A DNA stretch of 43,290 nucleotides from Flavobacteriaceae bacterium. Lineage in GTDB: Bacteria > Bacteroidota > Bacteroidia > Flavobacteriales > Flavobacteriaceae. Positions 24,581 through 33,818 of this stretch are shown one piece after another. The DNA is taken from contig JAFMFL010000003.1 in NCBI GenBank assembly GCA_017856205.1, forward strand, positions 1 to 43,290, in the 5' to 3' direction. Every line of letters begins with the position of its first letter. The stretch's first letter is position 1. The notes under the pieces are model-generated. The model ran no database searches. It saw only the letters and a program-made list of their open reading frames with translations, and was not told the DNA's origin. Both the position numbers and the translations under genes were made by a program.

Positions 24581-25044
24581 TTAGGAATACCATGCGCTGC
24601 CAAATGGCTGTTGTAGTAGTGAATGTCGCCGGTAACTTCCATTCCAATCCAATCTGGCAATTCAATTTTTTGATTTGCGCTTTCCAGTTCAATTTCGGCT
24701 AGTATCAATCCTGACAACTCCTTTTCAAACACATCTACCTCAAAAAGATATTCGTTGAATGGAACGTGATGGCGGGTTTTTTGGATGCCTCCTGGAAGAC
24801 AAAGCGGAAGTAAGGTGTTTGCATCATTTAGTGAAAGCTGTTTTTCCCACTCCACACGAGTAGTACCGTCGGAGGAAGAAGCTCCTTTTACAGTCAAAAA
24901 AGCAATGTTGTCTTGAATTCGCAAACGAACTGTTCGGGAAGGGTCAACTGAAAGATACCCCTGAAAAATGGAAAATGAAGCGATAGCCTTGTCAAGACAC
25001 GCTTGCACATTGCTGACTAAAAACTTGCGTTCAATTTCTACCAT
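24577..25044 (-). CDS. CYTH domain protein (triphosphate tunnel metalloenzyme)
   Basis: 155 residues. The CYTH signature E-x-E-x-K is at the N-terminus in MVEIERKFLV. Paired basic and acidic strand residues typical of the triphosphate tunnel follow (TVRLRIQDNIAFLTVKG, RVEWEKQL, EVDVFEKEL, LAEIELES). Members cleave inorganic triphosphate or thiamine triphosphate, or act as class IV adenylate cyclases; the short length fits a small triphosphatase. I chose the ATG at 25044, which puts the ExExK motif at its normal position; the frame to 25080 adds 12 unlikely residues. Confidence 0.9.
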   Translation of the reverse strand: MVEIERKFLVSNVQACLDKAIASFSIFQGYLSVDPSRTVRLRIQDNIAFLTVKGASSSDGTTRVEWEKQLSLNDANTLLPLCLPGGIQKTRHHVPFNEYLFEVDVFEKELSGLILAEIELESANQKIELPDWIGMEVTGDIHYYNSHLAAHGIPN

Positions 25045-25084
25045 TTTAGCTTTTGCACCAAAGTACAAAATTGAACGCAATGGC

Positions 25085-25297
25085 CTACCACTCGTTGGCT
25101 TCCTTAAACAAGTAGTTTAGCGAAATAGAATAGGCTTCTCTATAGTCCTCCATTTGTACATCTGAATCATTGTACATGATGTTTTTATTGCTACAATAGC
25201 TTTCAAACGAGTCTTTTATAAGCTTATCTATTTGGTCTTGTAACGAATGGTTGTTTATCAAACAGATTTTATAATGTTCAAGATCTATGCGTTTCAT
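25085..25297 (-). CDS. Hypothetical 70-residue acidic protein
   Basis: No family recognised. Mostly helical and charged (for example SLQDQIDKLIKDSF and YREAYSISLNYLFKEANEW), with no signal peptide. A TAAAATTG sequence, one base off TAnnTTTG, lies at about 25314-25321 on this strand. The next gene, CYTH, starts 40 bases downstream of its stop. It could be a real small cytoplasmic protein; the coding evidence is limited to an open frame of reasonable composition in a compact genome. Confidence 0.45.
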   Translation of the reverse strand: MKRIDLEHYKICLINNHSLQDQIDKLIKDSFESYCSNKNIMYNDSDVQMEDYREAYSISLNYLFKEANEW

Positions 25298-25430
25298 ATT
25301 ATTTGCATTTACACAATTTTATTTTAAATGCTTTAAAAAAAACGCAACATATTGTTAACGAATTGTTTAGTGTTCAACAGTTATAAACAACGCTAAATAG
25401 ATATAACTTGCTAACATTGAATATGTTACT

Positions 25431-25449
25431 AAAAAGTGGCGTTGCCACT
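25431..25449 (-). terminator. Intrinsic terminator after the S1/P1 nuclease gene
   Basis: On the minus strand AGTGGC and GCCACT form a perfect 6-base stem around AAC, followed by TTTTT. It lies 40 bases after the nuclease stop. The rest of 25298-25488 is AT-rich spacer without a gene. Confidence 0.65.
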
Positions 25450-25488
25450 ATCAACAATTTTTGGTGGCTTTTGGTAGCGTTGAAGTTG

Positions 25489-26286
25489 TTAGCGAGCGTT
25501 AGCTGAATCAAAAATAGCATTAAGAGTAGCCGCCAAACGAAGTCCTGCTTCAACCAATCTAATACGAACCGTTTTAAAGTGCTGATAGTGATATTCATAC
25601 CCCAAATCTGCGTTTATGGGCGTATTGGCATAAATTGTGTTTGCCAAATCTTGCGACTCGTGTGCCCAGTCCAACCGCGGTGTGGTCATACACTTTTCTT
25701 TTTCTTGTGCCGTTAGTTTTGGTACGTGTTGGGCAAGCTCGGTATAGCTCATGTTGTAATGTTCAATCAAATCCGTATCCCACAAACGATGCAAATTGGT
25801 AGGCTCACCAAACCACTTAAGTTCGATTTCATTACCTCCTCTGTCCGCTTTTCTTCCTGCGTGCATTGGTTGATGAATATCGCCAATAAAATGCACCAAT
25901 AATTTCAAGTAAAATGCTTTGTCTGCCCGTGTGCTTTCTTGAGATTTAAGTCCTTCTATGCAGTAGTCTATTGCCGTAATGATATCGCCATCTGGGTTTT
26001 TTTCCGCCTCTGGATAACGTACATTCTTATCCATATTGACATAATGCCAGGGCGCGAGATGGTCATATCGGCTATCGGAGCGAATTTCGTCGGCGTAAGT
26101 GGATACAAACGCTAACGACATACCATCAAGAAGTGCATCAACGGCAGCAGCCGTTTTTGGTGTAAGGTGTTCTTGCGCTACTTTGCCAATGACGCGATGT
26201 CCCGTTTTGCCCCAATCCTCAGCAAGAAGTTGTTGTGGAAAAGTCGCTAGGAAGAGGATAATAAAAGAGAACAAGAGTCGGTTCAT
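25489..26286 (-). CDS. S1/P1-type zinc nuclease, exported
   Basis: 265 residues. Cleaves single-stranded nucleic acid (and in relatives 3'-nucleotides) with three zinc ions. A signal peptide (about 1-22, QLLAE) is followed by the ligand set: WGKTGH (W25, H30), YADEIR (D66), WHYVN (H81), HFIGDIHQPMH (132-142) and NLHRLWD (164-170). All motifs are intact. It starts 6 bases after the PorP/SprF stop, so both are likely on one transcript ended by the terminator at 25431-25449. The location is periplasmic or extracellular; no T9SS sorting domain is present. Confidence 0.93.
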   Translation of the reverse strand: MNRLLFSFIILFLATFPQQLLAEDWGKTGHRVIGKVAQEHLTPKTAAAVDALLDGMSLAFVSTYADEIRSDSRYDHLAPWHYVNMDKNVRYPEAEKNPDGDIITAIDYCIEGLKSQESTRADKAFYLKLLVHFIGDIHQPMHAGRKADRGGNEIELKWFGEPTNLHRLWDTDLIEHYNMSYTELAQHVPKLTAQEKEKCMTTPRLDWAHESQDLANTIYANTPINADLGYEYHYQHFKTVRIRLVEAGLRLAATLNAIFDSANAR

Positions 26287-26292
26287 AAAACG

Positions 26293-27294
26293 CTATAAAA
26301 TTCCTCGTATTGTTGTTGGTCGATACGCATCGCTAAGGATGTCAATTCCAAGCGTGAGTTGATGAAACCCAGAGTTATTAATTTTAATGTTTCCAACACC
26401 TACGGTGTAGGTATAGGAAAACATCCATTTGTTATGCCTCATACCCAAAATAGCTGAAAGTTGTGAAAAAGGTTCACTGTAAGGTGTGGAATTATTATTA
26501 GTAAGTGTGTTTGTGAGTCCTTTTCGGTACGAAGTCCCCACCCAAAGCTGCGTCTCTCTGATATTATGATGCGATTTTAAATTGACATCCACATTTGGTC
26601 TATCTACATACTGGATATAGTCCACCAAAACCGATGGTTCAAGTGCCCAATCGGGTTGAATTTCAAAAAAGTTTCCCACAGAAGCCAACAACCGCTTGGG
26701 TTTGTTAAGTAGCACTTGGTCGTTGATATTATTCCCAACAAACAACAGGTTTTGAATGGTTAGATGCGCATATAGTGACACATAATTATACGTAAGTCCA
26801 ACATCCACAAACATACTTGAACTACTTACATTAGTTCCCAAAATTATTGGGTCGTTTGTTGGGTTAAATGTAGATTGATCGTGGCGATGAAAAGAGCCTC
26901 CAGCAGAAAGCCCAAAAGAAAGCTGATTTACCTCAGCTCTACTTCTATAAAAGTTGATGTGATGCGCATAGGTCCCTTGAAACCCAAGCTGTGACTGAAA
27001 GCCGTTTTTATCGTGAAAAAATAGCCCTCCAACGCCCGATTTGTCTCCTACTCTTGCATGGGCATTTAAGGTTTGCATAGATGGCGCATTGGCAATGCCT
27101 AGCCATTGTGTTCTATAAGACGTTCTTAATTTTAATCCCTCGTAATGTGCGCCTGCCATGGCAGGGTGCAGCACATAATAATTATCTGTGAGGTAATCTG
27201 TATAAACAGGCATGCGGTATTGTGCTTTTGCCGTGAAAAAACATAGCAGAAAAAAGCACATCATCAGGGTATTTGGTGGCGATTTAAAGTGCAT
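26293..27294 (-). CDS. PorP/SprF family type IX secretion-associated outer membrane protein
   Basis: 333 residues. A signal peptide (about 1-25, ending FTAKAQ) precedes the family start YRMPVYTDYLTDNYYVLHPAMAGAHY, here given as its key parts: the HPAMAG block is the usual NPAxxG. A beta-barrel-like series of strands follows to the end. In Flavobacterium johnsoniae SprF is needed for secretion of the adhesin SprB, and PorP/SprF genes are commonly paired with large T9SS type B proteins. Here it is divergent (38 bases between starts) from the 2161-residue type B protein, so it is the probable export partner. ATG at 27264 or 27261 is a possible later start. Confidence 0.88.
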   Translation of the reverse strand: MHFKSPPNTLMMCFFLLCFFTAKAQYRMPVYTDYLTDNYYVLHPAMAGAHYEGLKLRTSYRTQWLGIANAPSMQTLNAHARVGDKSGVGGLFFHDKNGFQSQLGFQGTYAHHINFYRSRAEVNQLSFGLSAGGSFHRHDQSTFNPTNDPIILGTNVSSSSMFVDVGLTYNYVSLYAHLTIQNLLFVGNNINDQVLLNKPKRLLASVGNFFEIQPDWALEPSVLVDYIQYVDRPNVDVNLKSHHNIRETQLWVGTSYRKGLTNTLTNNNSTPYSEPFSQLSAILGMRHNKWMFSYTYTVGVGNIKINNSGFHQLTLGIDILSDAYRPTTIRGIL

Positions 27295-27332
27295 GATAAG
27301 AATTCGTATATTCGTACAAGTTACACAAACCT

Positions 27333-30300
27333 ATGAAACTACACCCAAACTCCATAAAATTAACGCTCCTTTTTGCACTTATAATTTGTGCCTCTGCTAA
27401 TGTTTATGGGCAATTAAGTAAAGTGCATTATATCCCGCCTATTTCGATTACTTCTCAAATTGGCAACAGTATCCCCTACGGTCAGTATATTTACATCTCG
27501 ACTCCTAGCGAAAATGACGTTCCTTATGTAATTAAGCCCGTTGGGTTGTCCTCGGCTTTTTACGATTATGGAACGGTTTCCAATGACTCTCCTGTTGAGT
27601 TTGGCAACACATATGCAAATGACATTTCCGTAACGCATAACACCCATTTGGTTATTCCCGAAAGTCTGGGAGCAACAATCTTAAACAATAAAGGCTATAT
27701 TATTGAGGCAGAAAAGCCTGTTTATGTCTCTGTTCGTTTTCATAGCCAAGCACAATCTGGGGCAATCGTTAGTAAAGGAAATGCTGCGCTGAGTACATCT
27801 TTTGTGTTTGGAGCATTCGTTAATGATGTGAGCGACCCAAATCAAATCCCATTCAATAGCTTTTTTTCTGTTATGGCGGTTGAAGACAACACCGAGGTTA
27901 CAGTAGATTTTCCCAAAAGCGTTACAATGGCTAACTATAATGGTAGCTACCCGATAACTTTTACGCTACAAAAAAATGAAAGTTATGTGGGTATTCTTAG
28001 AAGTGAAGATGGAATAAACAACTTAGATGGGCTTATTGGTGGTACACTAAATGCTACTAAAAATGTGGTTGTTACAAGTGGCAGTACTACAGGAACTAAC
28101 GGCCCAGGTGCTGGCCATGATTTTGGAATAGATCAGCTCGTGGGAACAGAAAAAGCCGGTGAGGAATTTATTTTTATTCGTGGTGAAGCCCCTGCTAATT
28201 ATCATGAGACCGAAAACGTTGTCTTAATTCCACTATCATCCGGAGTCACATATTCAATCAATGGCGGTGCTGCACAACCCATTTCAGGAGCCTATGCCAT
28301 TATTGAGGGAGATAATTACACCTCAAGCGGGAATATGTATGTGAAAACTTCTGCTCCCGTTATGGCTTTCCAAGGCATTGGAGGGGTTAGCAATAGTCCA
28401 AATAACCCCGAGCCTAATCAAGGAATGTTTGTCGTTCCTGCTTTAAGCTGTGCCTCAAAAGGGGATGTCAATAATATTCCATACATAAACAGAATAGGCC
28501 CTACTAACCAACAAGGTGGCATTGGCATTGTTGCTCAAAAAGGGATAGATGTTAAACTGAACGGAGTTTCATTATCTGCAGGACAAGATGTGACAGGAAA
28601 CTCAAACTATGTAACCTATCGCATTTCCCCTCTAACTAGCGATTTATATCACGTTTCAAGTTTGGGTGAATTATATGTTTCTTATTATACGTATTCTGGA
28701 GCGGCTACTTCCGGGGCGTTTTATTCTGGATTTCAATCTCCACCAGAATTTACTTTTGATTTAGACTTAGTGGCACTAGGGACCTGTATTCAAAACAATT
28801 TAACATTAAACGCGGCAAACACAAGCACTTTTGACTCATTTAGTTGGTGGTACAATCCCTCTCAAATTGTTGATGAAACGCAATGGCAAGAAATTACAGC
28901 AAATGCAAACAATGAATCCTACACTCCATCTCAAGTAGGTTGGTACCAACTTAGAGGAGCTTCTAGCTGTGGCAGTAGCACAGGAGAATTATCGTCTCAA
29001 GCTGTTTATGTGGGAAATTGCCCTGACGACACAGACAACGACGGCGTGGTAGATAATTTGGATTTTGATGAAGATAATGATGGTATATATGATGCAACGG
29101 AATCGGCAGGGTTTGTAGAGGTTGGATATGCAGACCTTACAAACCCTGACTTTTATGATTTTACTTCCAAAGGAACCCCCGTATCCAACGATTATCAAGC
29201 TAGCGGAGTAGTTTCTTTGGCTCCAGGCGCCACGCTTACGGGAACTGCAAGCGGAAGAATTACCTCTATCATCCCCGCTAGTGTGGGCGAAAAAACGTCT
29301 TACACGGTTACTTTTGATAAGCCCATGACCATTGGCATCGCCTTAGATTCTCAATTTCAAAAACTTGCTGAGGGAGAGTTTTTAACCTTTAGCACTTCAG
29401 GGGGGAACAAGACGTTGTCTATTGAAAACCAAAGAAACTTATTTTGGCTTGATACTGATAATGATGGGGCTTTTGAACAAGATATTCTATTTTACACCAA
29501 CAATCAAATTACCCTAAAAACCAACCCTACACTTGATGCGTCAGAGTTTGTTTTTGCTGACCCAGGGGAATATATTATTTTCGGACACACCATTTCCAAT
29601 ATCACCATAACGCACTCCCTCAACAACGTCACAGAAGATGGTTTTTTTGCCTTTTTGCTGAATCTTTTTCATTATCCCATAGATACAGACGGAGATAATA
29701 TCCCCGACCACCTAGATTTGGACAGCGATAATGACGGTTGCTTCGATACGATTGAAGCTGGTCATGAAGACCCTGACAACGATGGATTAGCCAAAACAAG
29801 TCCTATAGTTTATAATCCAAACTCTGGGTCTACCTCCTCTGCATCTGCTTTAGGAACAGTAAATGGATTGTCTCACACAACACCTTTGGACAACGAGAAC
29901 AACGGCACTTACGACTTTCAAGAAGCAGGAACGCCAGCTACTCTTTCTGAAGATTTTGCCACCACTACTGATGTCCTGTGTGAAGGTGAGTCATTAACAT
30001 TATCCCTTAAAACTCCCGATAGTGACTCCGTGCGTTGGGAAGTAGATACTGATCAAGACGGGGTGTATGAGCTCGCCGATGGGTTAGGTGCCATTATCAA
30101 TAATGCAGACTCCTACGTGTTTCAAATAGATAATGTTACAACCGCTTTGGATCAAGCTGTTTTTCGTGCCCGACTTAGCAAAAACGCCTATGCTTGTACC
30201 ACAGATACACAATTATTTACCCTTTCCGTAAATGCCAATAATACCAAACCCGATCTTGAGCCGCTCACGGTGGTGTGTAAAGGTGCTACTGTTGCTAATC

Positions 30301-33300
30301 TTGGTATAGCGGATGTAGTTTGGTACGAAGCTGCAACTGGTGGAAGCCCGCTTGCAGACGATTTCGTATTGGCGCACAATACGCCCTATTTTGCGGCATC
30401 TGTTGTAAATGGTTGTATTGGGGATTTGCGTAGCGAAACCAAAGTAGTGGTAAACGACCCTATTATAAGTACTGCTTCCGGCAAGACTACCTTTTGCGCC
30501 GATGAAACCTTAACCCTTACCCTTGATACCGACAAAATTTTACCCTCTCCCGATGACTTTGCTCGTATCTATGATTTAGTTTACATTGAAAATGCTCAGG
30601 GCCCTGTACAATACGATAACGGATTTTATTACACCCAAAAAGACATAAAAAGTGGTGTGCAGCCTATTACATGGCCTGATGCCAAATCTCTTGGAGAATC
30701 TATTGTGGGGGCTACCATGTATATAATTAATAGTGCTGCCGAAGAAGGTATTGTATATCAGGGGCTACAGCATATGGGGCTTACAGGAAATGATGGCATT
30801 GCTTTTTGGTTGGGGTTGTTTCAAGACAGAAATGCAAGCGCCTATAGTGAGCCCGCTGGAGGTTGGTATTGGGTTGACGGAACACCGTTAACGTATCAAA
30901 ATTGGTATTCTGGAGAGCCTAATAATGCAGGAAACGAAGATTATGCTCAATTCGAATTTGCCAATCAAGGAAGGCCATGGAACGATATGAGTCTAACGAA
31001 CTCTTCCGGCCAATCTTATCCGCTTTTTGAATACAAAGCTCAGACCTCTATTGAGTGGTTTACCCTTGAAAGCGGTGGATTAATTCCTGTGCCAAATGCT
31101 GCTAACAGCAGTGAAATTGTGGTTTCTCCTAATCAAACCACTAACTATGTTGTGCGGGTAACTACCAATGGTGTTGTGTGCGAATCTGCCCCGTTTACCA
31201 TAACGATAAATCCGCTGCCAACCGCCAATGCCGTGCCAAATGGAGTTAAAATTTGTGTTGATGACAATAACGGAACCATTGCATCAACAGATCTAAAAGG
31301 TGTTTTTGACTTAACTAGTGCAGAAGCAAGCATCTTGGGAAGTCAAATCGCAAGCAATCATACTGTAGCATTTTATACTACACGAGGTGGCGCAGAAAAT
31401 GAGGTTTCTGCAGCAAAAATTCAGACACCCGATGCTTACCCCAATACATCCAATCCGCAAACTATTTATTATCGGGTTACCAACACGGATACAAATTGCA
31501 TTAGCAATGTGGCTGAATTGACGCTTTTGGCAAGCCCACTTCCGCCTACGATAACAATACCTGACGTAATTGTATGTGATGATTTAGATAGTGGCAGCGA
31601 TGAAGATGGCATCTTTCGTTTTGATCTAAGTGCGCAAACAGCTGCCATAGAAACCTTGTTGGGCAGTTCGACTCAATGGTCAATAACCTATCATGAATCT
31701 GTTGCAGAAGCTGAAGCAAAAAATGCAATAAATGAATATACTACCACTGTTTCTGACAATAGAACAAAAACAATTATTGTACGATTAGAAGACAATACTA
31801 CAGGATGTTATCGCACCGATAATTCGCTTAATTTGGTAGTAAAGGAACTTCCTGTAATTAAAGAAAGCACCTTTGTGCGCGAACAATGTGATACCGACAC
31901 CGATGGTATCGTACAAGACAATTTAACGCTGTACAACGATGCTTTTTCGGATAATCATCAAAACGAGACTTTTACGTATTACACGGACTCTTCCCATGCA
32001 AATCAAATTGCAGACCCCACAAACTTTATGAATACCTCTATGAACCAAACGGTATATGTAAAAATCACCAATGCCAATGGCTGTGAGCGCACCTCTGACC
32101 CCACTACTGGCAACCCATTAACCATAGAAATTCGTGTGCGAGCAAGTACTATAAAAGACACTTTTTTAGAAACCTACTACACCTGTTTAGATCCAAGCAA
32201 CAAAACAAATACAGGCATCAGCACTTTTGATAAAAGTGTGTTTGCAGATTTGGAAGCAAAACTTATTGCTGAACATCCTGCCTATGCGAACAACAGTGTA
32301 AGCATCCAGTTTTTTGAGCGTGAAAGCGATGCTGCCTCTAAAATAAGTCCTATTGACACGTCTCAAAATTATATAAACAGCACGCCTAACACCCAAGAAA
32401 TTTGGGCTGCCGTTGATGCCAATGGATTAATGGAAACATCCTGTTTAGGGCTCAAACTAGTTGCTAATTTGGTGGTTGAACCCCTTGCTATTCTTCACCC
32501 CGTAACAATTCCTCGTCAATGTGATGGTAATAGTACGTTAGATTTGGACAGTCAAGATGGGCGTTTTCCTTTTGACACAAGTACGGTGATGACGCAGTTG
32601 TTGCTCAGTCAAAACCCCAATGACTATGAAATAACATTCTACGACGAAAATGACACTGTTATCAGTACAAATGCGTTTCCTGCGGTATTCAATAGCCCTT
32701 CGCAAACAATACGAGTGGTAGTAGAAAACAATCCTTCTAATGTTAGTCCGCCGTGTTATCAAGAGACCTTTATTGAGTTTAAAGTTGACGATAGTCCCGA
32801 GGTTGGCAATTACACCCCACTAGTGGTATGCGACAACGACGATGGTTCTGTTGATGGTTTAGGTGTTTTTGATACAAGTAACCTTAACGCAGAGCTCCTT
32901 GCAGGACAAACGAATATGGAAATACGCTTTTTGCAACGTGATGGTTCAGGAAATGAAACTATGTTAGGCACTAGCTTACCCAATCCATTTACTACGGAAA
33001 CTACTACTGTAGTGGCGCAAATTTATAATCCCTCAAATACCACTTGTATCGTTGAAGAGTACATCACACTTCAAGTGAATGAAAACCCTGTTTTTGACTT
33101 ACCCGAAGATTTGGTGTTTTGTCAAAATTTAGGTCATGATACTATTTATGTAATCACCCCTAGTGCCACATATACCTATGAATGGGCACGCAATGGGGTG
33201 CCTTCAACTCAAACCACCCAAAATTTGATTATTACTGACGGTGGAACCTACACCGTTACCGCAACAAATCCCGTAACGGGATGCAGCACTACAAAAGCTG

Positions 33301-33818
33301 TTGAGGTGTACAAATCCGAAATAGCCTTATTTGAGCCCGAAGATATTACCGTTTATGACCTTACAGGTGACGGCAGCAACCGCATTGAAATTAATAATAG
33401 CACATCGGCTTTGGGTATTGGCGATTATGAGTTTGCATTAAATGACAACCCGTATCAAGATAGTCCTGTTTTTGAAAATGTACCGCCAGGAGTTCATACC
33501 CTTTCTGTTAAAGATAAAAATGGTTGCGGTATTGTGCGTCATGAAGTGTCTGTTATTGGGTATCCCTTTTACTTTACCCCAAATGGGGATGGCAAAAATG
33601 ACACTTGGCAAATTTTAGGTGTCAATACTACCTTCCAACCATCATCCATTGTGTACATTTTTGACAGACATGGGCGTCTGATGGCACAACTTTCTGCTGG
33701 CGGAAACGGTTGGGACGGCAGCTATAACGGAGCGCCTATGCCAGCTGATGATTATTGGTTCCGAACTAAATTAGAAGATGGTAGAAGCTTTACAGGGCAT
33801 TTTAGTTTGGTTAGATAA
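27333..33818 (+). CDS. Giant T9SS type B cell-surface protein with IgGFc-binding-like, C-type lectin-like and repeated modules
   Basis: 2161 residues. In order: signal peptide (about 1-26); IgGFc-binding-like N-terminal region (about 30-480, with GPGAGHDFGIDQLVGT near 258-273); D-rich thrombospondin-3-like calcium repeats (about 565-590 and 784-813, DTDNDGVVDNLDFDEDNDG); Ig-like region; a C-type lectin-like domain (about 1085-1235, with GWYWVDGTPL, EPNN and PWNDMS); and six related modules of about 105 residues starting near 1305, 1412, 1516, 1616, 1728 and 1830. A further Ig-like module and the type B sorting domain (about 2078-2161, FTPNGDGKNDTW, IFDRHGRL, GWDGSYNG) end the protein. Likely a surface adhesin exported through the T9SS. 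The stop overlaps the methyltransferase start as TAATG. Confidence 0.88.
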   Translation: MKLHPNSIKLTLLFALIICASANVYGQLSKVHYIPPISITSQIGNSIPYGQYIYISTPSENDVPYVIKPVGLSSAFYDYGTVSNDSPVEFGNTYANDISVTHNTHLVIPESLGATILNNKGYIIEAEKPVYVSVRFHSQAQSGAIVSKGNAALSTSFVFGAFVNDVSDPNQIPFNSFFSVMAVEDNTEVTVDFPKSVTMANYNGSYPITFTLQKNESYVGILRSEDGINNLDGLIGGTLNATKNVVVTSGSTTGTNGPGAGHDFGIDQLVGTEKAGEEFIFIRGEAPANYHETENVVLIPLSSGVTYSINGGAAQPISGAYAIIEGDNYTSSGNMYVKTSAPVMAFQGIGGVSNSPNNPEPNQGMFVVPALSCASKGDVNNIPYINRIGPTNQQGGIGIVAQKGIDVKLNGVSLSAGQDVTGNSNYVTYRISPLTSDLYHVSSLGELYVSYYTYSGAATSGAFYSGFQSPPEFTFDLDLVALGTCIQNNLTLNAANTSTFDSFSWWYNPSQIVDETQWQEITANANNESYTPSQVGWYQLRGASSCGSSTGELSSQAVYVGNCPDDTDNDGVVDNLDFDEDNDGIYDATESAGFVEVGYADLTNPDFYDFTSKGTPVSNDYQASGVVSLAPGATLTGTASGRITSIIPASVGEKTSYTVTFDKPMTIGIALDSQFQKLAEGEFLTFSTSGGNKTLSIENQRNLFWLDTDNDGAFEQDILFYTNNQITLKTNPTLDASEFVFADPGEYIIFGHTISNITITHSLNNVTEDGFFAFLLNLFHYPIDTDGDNIPDHLDLDSDNDGCFDTIEAGHEDPDNDGLAKTSPIVYNPNSGSTSSASALGTVNGLSHTTPLDNENNGTYDFQEAGTPATLSEDFATTTDVLCEGESLTLSLKTPDSDSVRWEVDTDQDGVYELADGLGAIINNADSYVFQIDNVTTALDQAVFRARLSKNAYACTTDTQLFTLSVNANNTKPDLEPLTVVCKGATVANLGIADVVWYEAATGGSPLADDFVLAHNTPYFAASVVNGCIGDLRSETKVVVNDPIISTASGKTTFCADETLTLTLDTDKILPSPDDFARIYDLVYIENAQGPVQYDNGFYYTQKDIKSGVQPITWPDAKSLGESIVGATMYIINSAAEEGIVYQGLQHMGLTGNDGIAFWLGLFQDRNASAYSEPAGGWYWVDGTPLTYQNWYSGEPNNAGNEDYAQFEFANQGRPWNDMSLTNSSGQSYPLFEYKAQTSIEWFTLESGGLIPVPNAANSSEIVVSPNQTTNYVVRVTTNGVVCESAPFTITINPLPTANAVPNGVKICVDDNNGTIASTDLKGVFDLTSAEASILGSQIASNHTVAFYTTRGGAENEVSAAKIQTPDAYPNTSNPQTIYYRVTNTDTNCISNVAELTLLASPLPPTITIPDVIVCDDLDSGSDEDGIFRFDLSAQTAAIETLLGSSTQWSITYHESVAEAEAKNAINEYTTTVSDNRTKTIIVRLEDNTTGCYRTDNSLNLVVKELPVIKESTFVREQCDTDTDGIVQDNLTLYNDAFSDNHQNETFTYYTDSSHANQIADPTNFMNTSMNQTVYVKITNANGCERTSDPTTGNPLTIEIRVRASTIKDTFLETYYTCLDPSNKTNTGISTFDKSVFADLEAKLIAEHPAYANNSVSIQFFERESDAASKISPIDTSQNYINSTPNTQEIWAAVDANGLMETSCLGLKLVANLVVEPLAILHPVTIPRQCDGNSTLDLDSQDGRFPFDTSTVMTQLLLSQNPNDYEITFYDENDTVISTNAFPAVFNSPSQTIRVVVENNPSNVSPPCYQETFIEFKVDDSPEVGNYTPLVVCDNDDGSVDGLGVFDTSNLNAELLAGQTNMEIRFLQRDGSGNETMLGTSLPNPFTTETTTVVAQIYNPSNTTCIVEEYITLQVNENPVFDLPEDLVFCQNLGHDTIYVITPSATYTYEWARNGVPSTQTTQNLIITDGGTYTVTATNPVTGCSTTKAVEVYKSEIALFEPEDITVYDLTGDGSNRIEINNSTSALGIGDYEFALNDNPYQDSPVFENVPPGVHTLSVKDKNGCGIVRHEVSVIGYPFYFTPNGDGKNDTWQILGVNTTFQPSSIVYIFDRHGRLMAQLSAGGNGWDGSYNGAPMPADDYWFRTKLEDGRSFTGHFSLVR
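30571..31035 (+). other. C-type lectin-like domain inside the giant surface protein
   Basis: The encoded segment has the lectin landmarks in order: WPDAKSLGESIVGATMY, then DGIAFWLGLFQD, GGWYWVDGTPLTYQNWY, GEPNN and PWNDMS. EPN plus WND is the classic calcium/mannose-type binding pair. The fold assignment is from motif reading only; a structure model would confirm it. Confidence 0.7.
31246..33090 (+). repeat. Six tandem ~105-residue protein modules with paired cysteines
   Basis: Each module opens with a CD/CVD-type acidic loop followed by FD(L/T)S, such as VCDDLDSGSDEDG, QCDGNSTLDLDSQDG and VCDNDDGSVDGLGVFDTS. Each carries a second cysteine near its end (NCISN, GCYRT, GCERT, SCLGL, PCYQE, TCIVE). 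Start-to-start spacing is about 100-112 residues. The DNA is diverged, so these are old duplications rather than a recent tandem repeat. Confidence 0.75.

Noticed and set aside
25374-25500. Possible integron attC site downstream of the S1/P1 nuclease
   Set aside because: The GTTRRRY and RYYYAAC core sites are each imperfect, the arms do not nest, and there is no integrase or cassette array nearby.
27152-27165. Perfect 14-base palindrome CCTGCCATGGCAGG in the PorP/SprF gene
   Set aside because: It encodes the conserved HPAMAG motif of the family; the symmetry follows from the codons used and needs no regulatory explanation.
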